Shown here: positions 36,646 through 45,092 of the stretch, in pieces
How the letters are laid out: each line of letters starts with the position of its first letter
Position numbering within the stretch: the first letter of the stretch is position 1
From: Luteimonas sp. ANT-B3E
GTDB lineage: Bacteria; Pseudomonadota; Gammaproteobacteria; Xanthomonadales; Xanthomonadaceae
Length of the DNA stretch: 64,000 bases
Assembly (NCBI GenBank): GCA_001683895.1
Contig: LXQJ01000041.1
Location: 60,149-124,148, forward strand
Reading direction: 5' to 3'
Program-made: the position numbers and the translations under genes
Notes under the pieces: generated by a model
Databases searched by the model: none
Told to the model about the DNA's origin: nothing
What the model saw: the letters and a program-made list of their open reading frames with translations, nothing else

Positions 36646-37273
36646 CCTGGGCACCATCCGCGCGGACCTGGCGCGGTTCCACACCGGCAAGCTGGTCGAG
36701 CACGGCGTCAGCCCCCGCGGCGCCGGCTGGAACGGCGAGGCCGCGCAGGCCACGCGCTTCGCGCAGCTGGCGCAGCTGCTGCCCAACGACCGCGACGGTG
36801 GCTTCAGCCTCAGCGACCTGGGCTGCGGCTACGGCGCCCTGCTCGACTACCTGCGGCCGCGCTTCGGCGCCTTCGACTACGCCGGTTACGACGTGTCGGA
36901 CGCGATGATCGACGCGGCCAACGCACGCCACGCAGGCGATGCGGACGCACGCTTCGTGCTGTCGAGCGAGCTCGCCCCGGCCGATTATGCGATCGCCAGC
37001 GGCATCTTCAGCCTCCGCGTGGGGCGCAACGACGCCGAGTGGATGGACTATCTCGAGTCGGTGCTGGACATGCTCGACCGCAACAGCCGGCATGGGTTCG
37101 CGTTCAACTCGCTGACGAAGTATTCCGACGCTGACAGGATGCGCGAAGAGCTGTTCTACGCCGACCCCTGCGTGCTGTTCGACCTGTGCAAGCGCCGCTA
37201 CTCGCGCAACGTGGCGCTACTGCACGACTACGAGCTCTACGACTTCACGATCCTGGTGCGGAAGTCGTCGTGA
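36635..37273 (+). CDS. SAM-dependent methyltransferase (block 1, first)
   Basis: This 212-residue protein has a class I methyltransferase fold: SLSDLGCGYGALLDYL binds SAM, then YDVSDAMIDAANARH, with an acidic residue at the end of strand 2. The C-terminal part ends YELYDFTILVRK. The substrate cannot be read from the sequence. Its place between glycosyltransferase and sugar-aminotransferase genes suggests methylation of a sugar or glycan terminus, which is inference. The start overlaps the preceding gene by 11 bases. Confidence 0.82.
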   Translation: MAIDLGTIRADLARFHTGKLVEHGVSPRGAGWNGEAAQATRFAQLAQLLPNDRDGGFSLSDLGCGYGALLDYLRPRFGAFDYAGYDVSDAMIDAANARHAGDADARFVLSSELAPADYAIASGIFSLRVGRNDAEWMDYLESVLDMLDRNSRHGFAFNSLTKYSDADRMREELFYADPCVLFDLCKRRYSRNVALLHDYELYDFTILVRKSS

Positions 37274-37399
37274 CCGGTATGCACGCCGGGCACGCGGCGC
37301 CCCGCTGACCTCCGTGCGAACAGATCCCCACGGCGTCGGCGCCCGGCGCCGCCGACGTGCCGGGCACCACCCCTCCCGCCGCTGACTGCAGACGACCCG

Positions 37400-37774
37400 A
37401 TGACCAAGTTCGCCGCGTGGGCCTGCGTGCTGCTGACGATCGCGCTCACGGTCTACGGGCAGTTCATCATCAAATGGCAGGTGATCGAGGCCGGCGCCCT
37501 GCCCGACGGCACCGCGCAGCGCATCCAGTACGTCTGGCGCCTTCTGCTGAATCCCTGGGTCATCAGCGCGTTCGCCGCGGCCTTCCTGGCGTCGATGACG
37601 TGGATCCTGGCGATGACGCGGCTGCCGCTCAGCGAGGCCTATCCACTCACCGCGATGGTGTTCGCCTGCGTGGTGTTCGGCGGCGCCCTGGTCTTCGCGG
37701 AGCCCCTGTCAACGGGCCGCATCGTCGGCGTCGCGCTGATCATGCTCGGGCTGGTGGTGGGGAGCCGCTGGTGA
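37400..37774 (+). CDS. ArnE-like small EamA-type transporter (block 1)
   Basis: This 124-residue membrane protein has about four helices: FAAWACVLLTIALTVYGQFII, PWVISAFAAAFLASMTWILAM, EAYPLTAMVFACVVFGGALVF and RIVGVALIMLGLVVG. The motif LPLSEAYPLTAMVF is shared in pattern with the second small transporter at 45878 (LPLTKAYPFMALSF). Half-size EamA proteins of this type include ArnE/ArnF, which flip an undecaprenyl-phosphate sugar. A flippase role here is inferred from that and from the neighbouring DPM-type enzyme. It ends in a GTGA overlap with the next gene. Confidence 0.83.
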   Translation: MTKFAAWACVLLTIALTVYGQFIIKWQVIEAGALPDGTAQRIQYVWRLLLNPWVISAFAAAFLASMTWILAMTRLPLSEAYPLTAMVFACVVFGGALVFAEPLSTGRIVGVALIMLGLVVGSRW

Positions 37775-38667
37775 ACCTGTGCCCGGCGTGCGACGGCAGG
37801 CACGCCGCGCCGGATTTCCGCTGCCCGCACTGCGGCTTCGCGCCACCGATGCAGGACGGCGTGCCGCTGCTGGCGCCGGCGCTCGCGCGCGCGGTATCGG
37901 GCTTCGACCCGGCGGAGTTCGCGGCGCTGGCGGCCCAGGAAGACGGACACTTCTGGTTCGAGGGCCGCAGCCGGATCATCGTCGACGCGCTGCGCCGTCA
38001 CGTGCCGGCACCGCATGACTACCTGGAGGTCGGCTGCGGCACGGGCCACGTGCTGGCCGCCGTGGCCGCGGCGTTCCCCGGCCTCGCCATCACCGCCAGC
38101 GAGGTGCTGGCCGAGGGCCTGCGCCACGCCGCCCTCCGCGCGCCCGGCGCGCGGCTGCTGCAGCTGGATGCGCGCGCGCTGCCGTTCGAGAACGCGTTCG
38201 ACGTCATCGGCGCCTACGACGTGCTGGAGCACATCGTCGAGGACGACGCGGTGCTGGCGGCGATGCACCGCGCGCTGCGTCCCGGGGGCCACGTCGTGCT
38301 GACGGTGCCGCAGCACCCGGCGCTGTGGAGCGCGCAGGACGACCTCGCGCGCCACGAGCGCCGCTACCGGCGCGACGAGCTTGAGGCAAAGCTGCGCGAC
38401 GCAGGCTTCGTCATCGTCGCCAGCACCTCGTTCATGACCCTGCTGCTGCCGGCGATGTGGCTGTCGCGGCGCCGAGCGCCCGCTGCCGCGGCGCCCGGCG
38501 CGCGCGTCACCGATGACGAGATGGCGCCACCTGCGTGGGCCAACGCGCTGATGGGCGCGACGCTGGCCATCGAGCGCAGGGCGATCGCGCTCGGCGTGAT
38601 GCTGCCGGTCGGGGGCAGCCGGCTGGTCGTCGCGCGCCGCATGCGCGCCGCGGAGGCGTCGTCGTGA
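37771..38667 (+). CDS. SAM-dependent methyltransferase with N-terminal zinc-ribbon-like segment
   Basis: This 298-residue protein starts with GTG inside GTGA (37771-37774), with a GGGGAG Shine-Dalgarno upstream. The first 25 residues hold CPACDGRHAAPDFRCPHCG, two CxxC pairs that could bind zinc. The methyltransferase core follows (YLEVGCGTGHVLAAVAAAFPG; ASEVLAEGLRHA; FDVIGAYDVLEHIVEDDAVLAAMHRALRPGGHVVLTVPQHPALWS). A C-terminal hydrophobic segment near FMTLLLPAMWL may touch the membrane. It looks like a Methyltransf_11/23 enzyme of polysaccharide loci. It ends in a second GTGA overlap, with wecE. Confidence 0.85.
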   Translation: MNLCPACDGRHAAPDFRCPHCGFAPPMQDGVPLLAPALARAVSGFDPAEFAALAAQEDGHFWFEGRSRIIVDALRRHVPAPHDYLEVGCGTGHVLAAVAAAFPGLAITASEVLAEGLRHAALRAPGARLLQLDARALPFENAFDVIGAYDVLEHIVEDDAVLAAMHRALRPGGHVVLTVPQHPALWSAQDDLARHERRYRRDELEAKLRDAGFVIVASTSFMTLLLPAMWLSRRRAPAAAAPGARVTDDEMAPPAWANALMGATLAIERRAIALGVMLPVGGSRLVVARRMRAAEASS

Positions 38668-39797
38668 TCCCGTTCAACCAGCCGTACATGACCGGCCGCG
38701 AGCTGGAGAACATCCGCCAGGCGCACCTCAACCGGCACCTGTCAGGCGATGGTCCGTTCACCCGGCGCTGCCATGCCGACCTGCAGCGCATGACCGGCAG
38801 CCCCTGCGCGCTGCTGACGCACTCGTGCACCGCGGCGCTCGAGATGGCGGCGCTGATGTGCGACTTCGCGCCGGGCGACGAGGTCATCATGCCGTCGTAC
38901 ACGTTCGTGTCGACCGCCAACGCCTTCGTGCTGCGCGGCGCGACCCCGGTGTTCGTGGACATCCGGGCCGACACGCTCAACCTCGACGAGCGCCTGGTGG
39001 AGGCCGCGATCACCCCGCGCACGCGCGCGATCTGCGTGGTGCACTACGCGGGCGTGGCGTGCGCGATGGACGCCATCTGCGACATCGCCGCGCGGCACGG
39101 GCTGGTGGTCGTGGAAGACGCCGCGCAGGGGATCCTGTCGCGGCATCGCGGGCGCCACCTCGGCAGCATCGGCAGCTACGGTGCGCTGAGCTTCCACGAA
39201 ACCAAGAACGTGATCTGCGGCGAGGGCGGCGCGCTGCTGGTCAACGATCCCGCGCAGGTCGAGCATGCCGAGGTGGTGCGCGAGAAGGGCACCAACCGCA
39301 GCCGCTACTTCCGCGGCCAGGTCGACAAATACACGTGGATCGAACCCGGCTCGTCTTACCTGCCGGGCGAGATCACCGCGGCGTTCCTGTCGGCGCAGCT
39401 CGACGACGCGGAGGCGCTGACGCGCCGCCGGCTGGCGATCTGGGACACCTACCACGCGTGGGCCGCCCCGCACGAACGCGCGGGACGGCTGCGCCGGCCG
39501 ACGGTGCCCGACGACTGCACGCACAACGCGCACATGTACTACCTCGTGCTACCGGGACTCAACGCGCGCACGCGGGTGATCGAGGCTCTGCGCGTACGCG
39601 ACGTCAACGCGGTCTTCCACTACGTGCCTCTGCACTCCTCGCCCGCCGGGCGCCGGCTGGGGCGCCATGTCGGGGACATGGCGGTGACCGACTCGGTGGC
39701 CGATGGACTGCTGCGGATGCCGCTATGGATCGGGCTCGAGGACCAGCTGCCGCATGTGCTGGAGGCCGCGGACGCCGCGCTGCGGCTGGTCGATTAG
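38664..39797 (+). CDS. wecE: dTDP-4-amino-4,6-dideoxygalactose transaminase (WecE/RffA type)
   Basis: This 377-residue PLP-dependent enzyme converts dTDP-4-keto-6-deoxyglucose to dTDP-4-amino-4,6-dideoxygalactose. It matches E. coli WecE closely along its length, for example SCTAALEMAALMCDFAPGDEVIMPSYTFVSTANAFVLRG, VHYAGVACAMDAI, VVEDAAQG and REKGTNRSRYFRGQVDKYTW. The PLP lysine is in SFHETKN (about K181). The start is GTG inside GTGA (38664-38667), giving VIPFNQPYM, like the WecE N-terminus. The rest of a Fuc4NAc pathway (WecD acetyltransferase, RmlA/RmlB) is not in this window. The gene's 3' end is partly duplicated just after the stop. Confidence 0.92.
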   Translation: MIPFNQPYMTGRELENIRQAHLNRHLSGDGPFTRRCHADLQRMTGSPCALLTHSCTAALEMAALMCDFAPGDEVIMPSYTFVSTANAFVLRGATPVFVDIRADTLNLDERLVEAAITPRTRAICVVHYAGVACAMDAICDIAARHGLVVVEDAAQGILSRHRGRHLGSIGSYGALSFHETKNVICGEGGALLVNDPAQVEHAEVVREKGTNRSRYFRGQVDKYTWIEPGSSYLPGEITAAFLSAQLDDAEALTRRRLAIWDTYHAWAAPHERAGRLRRPTVPDDCTHNAHMYYLVLPGLNARTRVIEALRVRDVNAVFHYVPLHSSPAGRRLGRHVGDMAVTDSVADGLLRMPLWIGLEDQLPHVLEAADAALRLVD

Positions 39798-39830
39798 GCG
39801 GCTGGTCGACTACACGGCTGGTCGACTACA
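39783..39830 (+). repeat. Tandem repeat of the wecE 3' end
   Basis: The last codons of wecE (CGGCTGGTCGATTAG) are followed at once by two identical 16-base copies, CGGCTGGTCGACTACA (39799-39814 and 39815-39830). The extra copies lie between wecE and the convergent membrane-protein gene, suggesting local slippage or duplication at the gene end. Confidence 0.8.
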
Positions 39831-39850
39831 CGGCGGGGCCGCGCGGCGCA

Positions 39851-41476
39851 TCAGCGCGGCGCGGGCACTGCGGGCGCCGGCATGACGCCAGCGTCGGGGT
39901 CGGGGTCTGGGGACGGCGCGGGGAGCGATGGAGGCCGTCGCGTCGCGGCGACCGGCAGCGGCCCAGCGGCCTGCACCAGCTCCGGATGGGCGCGAGCGAA
40001 CCGCGGCGAGAACATTCCCAGCCGGTGCTCGCGCAGCATGTCCACGACGCGCACGCGCGTGTCCTGCGGCAAACCGCAGATGGTCAGCTGGTCGACGCAA
40101 TCGCGCTGGGCCAGCGGGTCACGCACGACGTCTCCGTACTGCGCAGCCATCACGTCGTAGTAGCCCAGGATCCCCGGCGCGGCGCGCCACGACTGCAGCG
40201 AAAGCGGCAGCTGCACCGCAAGCAGCAGCAGCGCGGCCGCCGCTGCGCCCAGCTGCGCACGGCGGTCGAAGGGTCGTGCCGCGACCCGCGCGGCCGCCAT
40301 CAGCAGCAGCGCCAGGATCCCGATCTGGTACAGGCTGACGTAGCGCCCCTGGTCGAAATAGCCCGATCCGCGGACGAACACGCGCCCGTACGCGACGCCG
40401 GCGATGTAGCCGTAAAACAGCAGCATCAGGCAGATCGCGGCGAAGCTGGCCGCGACCGGCCGGTCGCGCAGCGCGCGCACCCAGAACCAGCCGTGCGCCG
40501 CCACCACCAGCAGCCCCAGCGCCACCTGCGCCGCCTGCCAGCCGGCGCCGAACAGCCCCTGCAGCGCGTTGCGCCACGCCACACCCGACGCCGCCGGGCT
40601 GATCACCCAGCGCCAGGCATCGCCGGCATGCGCGGCCATGCCCGCCAGCCGCGCATCGAGCGGCGCATTGAACACCGCGAGCGTGCTGCCGCGGACCTCG
40701 CCGAAGACTGCATAGGTCACGCGCGCGACGAGCAGCGCCGCGACCATGATCGCGACCACGACCAGCGCGCGCCGCAGCCGCTGCAGCCGCTGCAGCCGCC
40801 AGCCGGCGAACAGCGCCGCGATCGCCAGCGCGATCCCGGTCAGCGTCGCCGAAGTGTCGGCCGCGACGGCGTAGACCAGCGCCCAGCACGCGAACGGCCA
40901 CGCGGCCCTGCCCTCCAGCACCCGCCACGCGGCGTGGAATACCAGGAACGCCAGCAGGTAGTCGACGAAGCCCAGCGTGACCATCGAGTACAGGTAGGTG
41001 TAGTACGCATTGAGCGACAGCTGCACTGCGGCCATCGCCGCCAGCAGCAGGTACAGCGCGGGCGGTCGCGCCGACGGCGGCACGTCGCGCGTGGCCATCC
41101 GCGCCAGCACCAGCCAGCCGAGCGCCGCGAACACCACGCCGGCCATCGCCTCCAGCGTGAAGTCGAGCCCGAACCAGCGCGCGTTGAGGTACATCATCAG
41201 CTTGTAGTGCGGCAGGCCGTGGTCGAGCCCGGCGCGCTTGACCAGGAAGTCGCCGAAACCGCCACCGTCGTCGATGACGTGCACCAGGAAGGTGTCGGCG
41301 AACAGCCAGTTGTCGGCCATCAGCATCGGGTTGGCGATGTGCCGGGCGAACAGCAGCGCGTTGGCGATCGCGGCCAGCGCCAGCACCCACAGCGCGATCC
41401 GCGCCCGCCGCTGCGCGGCCGGATCGATCCCCGCGGGCGGCAGGGACGGCGTGTCGGTGCTGGCGGCAGCGCGCAT
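39851..41476 (-). CDS. Polytopic membrane protein of the glycan block (block 1)
   Basis: This protein of about 541 residues has ten or more predicted helices, including IALWVLALAAIANALLFARH, AMAGVVFAALGWLVLA, LYLLLAAMAAVQLSL and ILALLLMAAARVAA. A large loop follows the first helix (NPMLMADNWLFADTFLVHVIDDGGGFGDFLVKRAGLDHGLPHYKLMMYL). The C-terminus is a Pro-rich low-complexity tail (PPSLPAPSPDPDPDAG). No known domain was recognised with confidence; the size and layout resemble GT-C or Gtr-type glycosyltransferases. ATG at 41476 has GGAG about eight bases upstream and is preferred over 41530. It is divergent from etfB. Confidence 0.75.
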   Translation of the reverse strand: MRAAASTDTPSLPPAGIDPAAQRRARIALWVLALAAIANALLFARHIANPMLMADNWLFADTFLVHVIDDGGGFGDFLVKRAGLDHGLPHYKLMMYLNARWFGLDFTLEAMAGVVFAALGWLVLARMATRDVPPSARPPALYLLLAAMAAVQLSLNAYYTYLYSMVTLGFVDYLLAFLVFHAAWRVLEGRAAWPFACWALVYAVAADTSATLTGIALAIAALFAGWRLQRLQRLRRALVVVAIMVAALLVARVTYAVFGEVRGSTLAVFNAPLDARLAGMAAHAGDAWRWVISPAASGVAWRNALQGLFGAGWQAAQVALGLLVVAAHGWFWVRALRDRPVAASFAAICLMLLFYGYIAGVAYGRVFVRGSGYFDQGRYVSLYQIGILALLLMAAARVAARPFDRRAQLGAAAAALLLLAVQLPLSLQSWRAAPGILGYYDVMAAQYGDVVRDPLAQRDCVDQLTICGLPQDTRVRVVDMLREHRLGMFSPRFARAHPELVQAAGPLPVAATRRPPSLPAPSPDPDPDAGVMPAPAVPAPR

Positions 41477-41635
41477 CGGGGCTCCAGACGGACGTAGCGG
41501 CACGGCGGCGGCGCCCGCCGCGGCCCGCATGCTCCGCGGGCCGCCACAGTAGCGCCTTGCAGCGCCGCGTGGTCAGTCCCCGGCAACGCTGCGTGCCGGC
41601 ACCGATCCCGGCTCGCGCCCCAGGGAGCCAGCCGC

Positions 41636-41641
41636 TAAAAT
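41636..41641 (+). promoter_or_regulatory. Candidate -10 box upstream of etfB-etfA
   Basis: TAAAAT stands out in the GC-rich gap between the divergent membrane-protein gene and etfB, about 57 bases before the etfB start. No good -35 hexamer lies 16-18 bases upstream. A small GC hairpin (around 41651-41667) follows inside the likely leader. Prediction only. Confidence 0.35.
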
Positions 41642-41697
41642 GTCGGTCCTGCCGCCGTCAGCGGCGGTTCCCCCTTGCCAGAAGGCGAACCCGCACG

Positions 41698-42444
41698 ATG
41701 AAGATCCTCGTCGGCTACAAGCGCGTCGTGGACTACAACGTCCGCATCCAGGTCAAGCCGGACGGGTCCGGCGTGGTCACCGACGGCGTCAAGCTGTCGG
41801 CCAACCCGTTCGACGAGATCGCGCTGGAGGAGGCCCTGCGGCTGCGCGACAAGGGCATCGCCACCGAGGTCATCGTCGCCACCATCGCGCCGGCCGACGC
41901 CCAGGTGCACCTGCGCAACGGGCTGGCGATGGGCGCCAACCGCGCCATCCATGTGGTCAGCGACCAGCCGGTGCAGTCGCTGGCCGCGGCGCGCATCTTC
42001 CTGAAGCTCATCGAGCGCGAGCAGCCAGACCTGGTGATCCTCGGCAAGCAGGCGATCGACGACGACGCCAGCCAGACCGGACAGATGCTGGCCACGCTGT
42101 GGGGCCGTCCGCAGGCGACGTTCGCGTCCAAGGTCGAGGTCGCCGACGGCAAGGCCACCGTCACCCGTGAGGTCGACGCCGGGCTGGAAACACTGGAAGT
42201 CGACCTGCCGGCCGTGGTCACCACCGACCTGCGCCTCAACGAGCCGCGCTTCATCAAGCTGCCCGACATCATGAAGGCCAAGTCGAAGCCAATGGAGACG
42301 ATCGCGCTCGCCGACCTGGGCGCCGAGCCCAGCGACGTGCTGCGCGCCACGCACTACGCCGCGCCACCGAAGCGCGGCCGCGGCGTGATGGTCAAGGACG
42401 CGGCCGAACTGGTCGCCGCACTCAAGCAGAAGGGGTTGCTGTAA
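41698..42444 (+). CDS. etfB: Electron transfer flavoprotein beta subunit
   Basis: This 248-residue small ETF subunit binds AMP and pairs with EtfA to carry electrons from acyl-CoA and other dehydrogenases to the ETF:ubiquinone oxidoreductase encoded at 31173. It has the standard features MKILVGYKRVVDYNVRIQVKPDGSGV, NPFDEIALEEALRLRD, GKQAIDDDASQTGQMLATLWGRPQ (AMP site) and VTTDLRLNEPRFIKLPDIMKAKSKP. Its TAA shares one base with the etfA ATG (TAATG), so the pair is coupled. In Xanthomonas, etfB-etfA borders the variable LPS locus, as here. Confidence 0.96.
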   Translation: MKILVGYKRVVDYNVRIQVKPDGSGVVTDGVKLSANPFDEIALEEALRLRDKGIATEVIVATIAPADAQVHLRNGLAMGANRAIHVVSDQPVQSLAAARIFLKLIEREQPDLVILGKQAIDDDASQTGQMLATLWGRPQATFASKVEVADGKATVTREVDAGLETLEVDLPAVVTTDLRLNEPRFIKLPDIMKAKSKPMETIALADLGAEPSDVLRATHYAAPPKRGRGVMVKDAAELVAALKQKGLL

Positions 42445-43382
42445 TGGCCAAGGTCCTGATCGTTGCCGAGCACCACGACGGCAAGCTCAACCCGTCCACC
42501 GCCAAGTGCGTGTCCGCTGCCGTCGCGCTGTCGCCAGAGGCGATCGACGTGGTGGTGCTGGCCGCCGACCCCGACGCCGTCGCCGCGGCCGCCGCGGCGC
42601 TGTCCGGCGTCACCCGCGTGCTCACCGTCGCCAACGCCGCCAACGCGCAGCCGGTCGCGCAGGTGCTGGCGCCGCAGGTCGCCGGGCTCGCGTCCGGCTA
42701 CAGCCACGTCTTCGGCCCCAGCACCACGTTCGGCAAGGACCTGATGCCCTGCGTCGCGGCGCTGCTGGGCACCGCGCAGGTCTCCGACGTGATGGCGGTC
42801 GAAGGCGAGCGCACGTTCAAGCGCCCGATCTACGCCGGCAACGCGATCATCACCGTCGAGGTCGCCGAAGGCGCGCCGGTGGTCGCCACCCTGCGCGCGG
42901 CGTCCTGGCCCGAGGCGGCCGGCGGCGGCAGCGCCGCGGTCGAGGCCGCGAGCGTCGAGGCCACGCTGCCGACGCACACCCGTTACATCGGCCTTGCGGC
43001 GGGCAGCTCCGACCGCCCGGACCTGCAGAGCGCGAAGCGCGTGGTCTCCGGCGGCCGCGGCGTCGGCTCGGCGGAGAACTTCAAGATCCTCTACGACTTC
43101 GCCGACAAGCTCGGCGCCGCGGTCGGCGCGTCGCGCGCGGCGGTCGACGCCGGCTACGTGCCCAACGAGCTGCAGGTCGGCCAGACTGGCAAGATCATCG
43201 CCCCGGAGCTCTACTTTGCGGTCGGCATCAGCGGCGCGATCCAGCACCTGACCGGAATCAAGGACGCCGGCACCATCGTCGCGATCAACAAGGACGCCGA
43301 TTCGGCGATCTTCGAGATCGCCGACATCGGGCTGGTCGGCGACCTGTTCAAGGTGCTGCCGGAGCTGGAAGCGGCGCTGTAG
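42444..43382 (+). CDS. etfA: Electron transfer flavoprotein alpha subunit
   Basis: This is the 312-residue FAD-binding ETF subunit. The N-terminal domain shows FGPSTTFGKDLMPCVAALL. The C-terminal FAD domain shows SGGRGVGSAENFKILYDFADKLGAAVGASRAAVDAGYVPNELQVGQTGKIIAPELYFAVGISGAIQHLTGIKDAGTIVAINKDADSAIFEIADIGLVGD, which is the ETF alpha signature. It works as a heterodimer with EtfB. It forms the left border of the variable glycan locus that ends at metB (63326). The start overlaps etfB by one base. Confidence 0.96.
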   Translation: MAKVLIVAEHHDGKLNPSTAKCVSAAVALSPEAIDVVVLAADPDAVAAAAAALSGVTRVLTVANAANAQPVAQVLAPQVAGLASGYSHVFGPSTTFGKDLMPCVAALLGTAQVSDVMAVEGERTFKRPIYAGNAIITVEVAEGAPVVATLRAASWPEAAGGGSAAVEAASVEATLPTHTRYIGLAAGSSDRPDLQSAKRVVSGGRGVGSAENFKILYDFADKLGAAVGASRAAVDAGYVPNELQVGQTGKIIAPELYFAVGISGAIQHLTGIKDAGTIVAINKDADSAIFEIADIGLVGDLFKVLPELEAAL

Positions 43383-43451
43383 CGGGACGTTCCGTGGCCG
43401 GGGCGGCCCGCCAGCGCCGCGGCAAGGAGCGTGGTGCCATGCGTCACCGTC

Positions 43452-44436
43452 ATGAACAGCGACTGCCCGCAAACGCTCCTCGGTACGAACGTCGTGCCAC
43501 GACGGCGACTGCCAATGGGCTGGATCGCCGCGGTGATGGTGTCCTACCTCGCGGGCCTGCTGTGGGCGGACCGCGACCAGCAGGTGCTGGCCAGGCTCGC
43601 CGCCCTGTCTGACACGCTGCTGCTGGTACTGCTCCCGGTGTCGGCCAGTTACCTGGTCCGCTATCAGCGCTGGCGTTGGCTGCTACCGTCCCCACGGCAT
43701 TGGTACTGGTGGGCCGGGCTGCTGGCGTACCTTGCCGGATTCGCGTTCACCGCGACTCCGGGAAAGGTTGGGGAACTCGTCCGCATCCGCACCTTCGCCG
43801 CGCTCGGCGTGGCCCCGCGCGATACGTTCGCGATGTTCGTGTTCGAGCGCGCGCTGGATCTGCTGGTGGTGCTGGTCTTCGCGGCCGCGGTTGCCAGCGC
43901 CTTTGCTGGTTTCCCTGCGATCGTCGCCGTGGTGCTGGCGCTGTCCGGCGGACTGTTCGCGATCGCGCGGATGCCCAGACTGCTCCTGGTGGCGGGGCAC
44001 GGTGCGCTGCTGCTGCCCGGACACCTGCCGCGGCGCGATGGACGTGGTGCTCGCGGGGCTGGATGCGATGGCGCGTTACATGCGACCCGGGACACTGACC
44101 TGGGCTGCGCTCTTCGGGAGCATCACCTGGCTGCTGACCTCGCTGGCGTTCGCACTGCTGTGCGACGCCGCCGGCCTGTCGCTGCCTTGGCAGGCACTGA
44201 TGGGGATCTATCCGCTGGCGATGCTGGTAGGCGCGCTATCATTCGTCCCCGGCGGTGTGGGGACGACCGAGGCCGCGATCGTACTGCTGCTCCGGCAGTT
44301 CGATGTCGGGCTTGGCGATGCATTGGCGCTGGCTGTCGGGGTGCGTCTGGTGACGCTGTGGTACGCGATCGCGGTGGGGGCGATCGCGCTCCTGCTCTGC
44401 GAGCTGCGCGCGGCTGCACACCTGCCGAAGCGCTGA
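43452..44436 (+). pseudogene. Flippase-like/LPG synthase-family membrane protein, frameshifted
   Basis: The N-terminal part reads in one frame (GWIAAVMVSYLAGLLWADRDQQVLARLAALS, YLAGFAFTATPGKVGELVRIRTFAALG, FVFERALDLLVVLVFAAAVASAF). It loses the family sequence near 44030. The rest continues in another frame (MDVVLAGLDAMARYMRPGTLTWAALFG, LPWQALMGIYPLAMLVGALSFVPGGVGTTEAAIVLLLRQ) to a stop at 44436. Removing one base near 44019-44042 (in GGACACCTGCCGCGGCG) joins both into about 327 residues, normal for the UPF0104/lysylphosphatidylglycerol-synthase TM family. The ATG at 43452 is one option; GTG at 43434, four bases after AGGAG, is another. It could be a true frameshift or a sequencing error. Confidence 0.78.
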
Positions 44437-44462
44437 GGCGAAGCCCGCAGCGTGCACCGGGC

Positions 44463-45092
44463 TTAGTGCGTGAACGGCACCCCGGTGCTCGCGCGCAGGT
44501 GCTCCACGTCGACCCCGGCCGCCGCTTCCACCAGCACCAGGCCGGCGTCGGTGACGTCGAACACCGCGAGGTCGGTGATGATGCGGTCCACCACGCGCAC
44601 GCCGGTCAGCGGCAGCGTGCACTCGGGCAGGATCTTGTGGGTGCCATCCTTGGCCACGTGCTCCATCAGCACCACCACGCGCTTGACGCCGGCCACCAGG
44701 TCCATCGCGCCGCCCATGCCCTTGACCATCTTGCCGGGCACCATCCAGTTGGCGAGGTCGCCGCCGGCGGTGACCTGCATGGCGCCGAGGATGGCGAGGT
44801 CGATGTGGCCGCCGCGGATCATCGCGAAGGAGTCGTGGCTGCCGAAGTAGCTGGCGCCGGCGCGCGCGGTGACGGTCTGCTTGCCGGCGTTGATCAGGTC
44901 GGCGTCGACCTCGGCATCGAGCGGGAACGGGCCGATGCCGAGCAGGCCGTTCTCGGACTGCAGCCACACGTCCATGCCGTCGGGGATATGGTTGGCCACC
45001 AGTGTCGGCAGCCCGATGCCGAGGTTGACATAGGCACCGTCGGTGAGTTCGCGCGCGGCGCGCGCCGCCATCTCATCACGGGTCCAGGCCAT
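44463..45092 (-). CDS. scoB: 3-oxoacid (succinyl-CoA:acetoacetate) CoA-transferase subunit B
   Basis: This 209-residue beta subunit of a family I CoA-transferase moves CoA from succinyl-CoA to acetoacetate or similar acids. The catalytic Glu is in the SENG motif ([14 protein letters not shown]). Other family stretches are [47 protein letters not shown] and [21 protein letters not shown]. Its ATG shares one base with the scoA stop (TGATG), so the subunits are coupled. It lies within the etfA-metB interval but is metabolic rather than glycan-related, like genes often found there in relatives. Confidence 0.93.
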   Translation of the reverse strand: MAWTRDEMAARAARELTDGAYVNLGIGLPTLVANHIPDGMDVWLQSENGLLGIGPFPLDAEVDADLINAGKQTVTARAGASYFGSHDSFAMIRGGHIDLAILGAMQVTAGGDLANWMVPGKMVKGMGGAMDLVAGVKRVVVLMEHVAKDGTHKILPECTLPLTGVRVVDRIITDLAVFDVTDAGLVLVEAAAGVDVEHLRASTGVPFTH

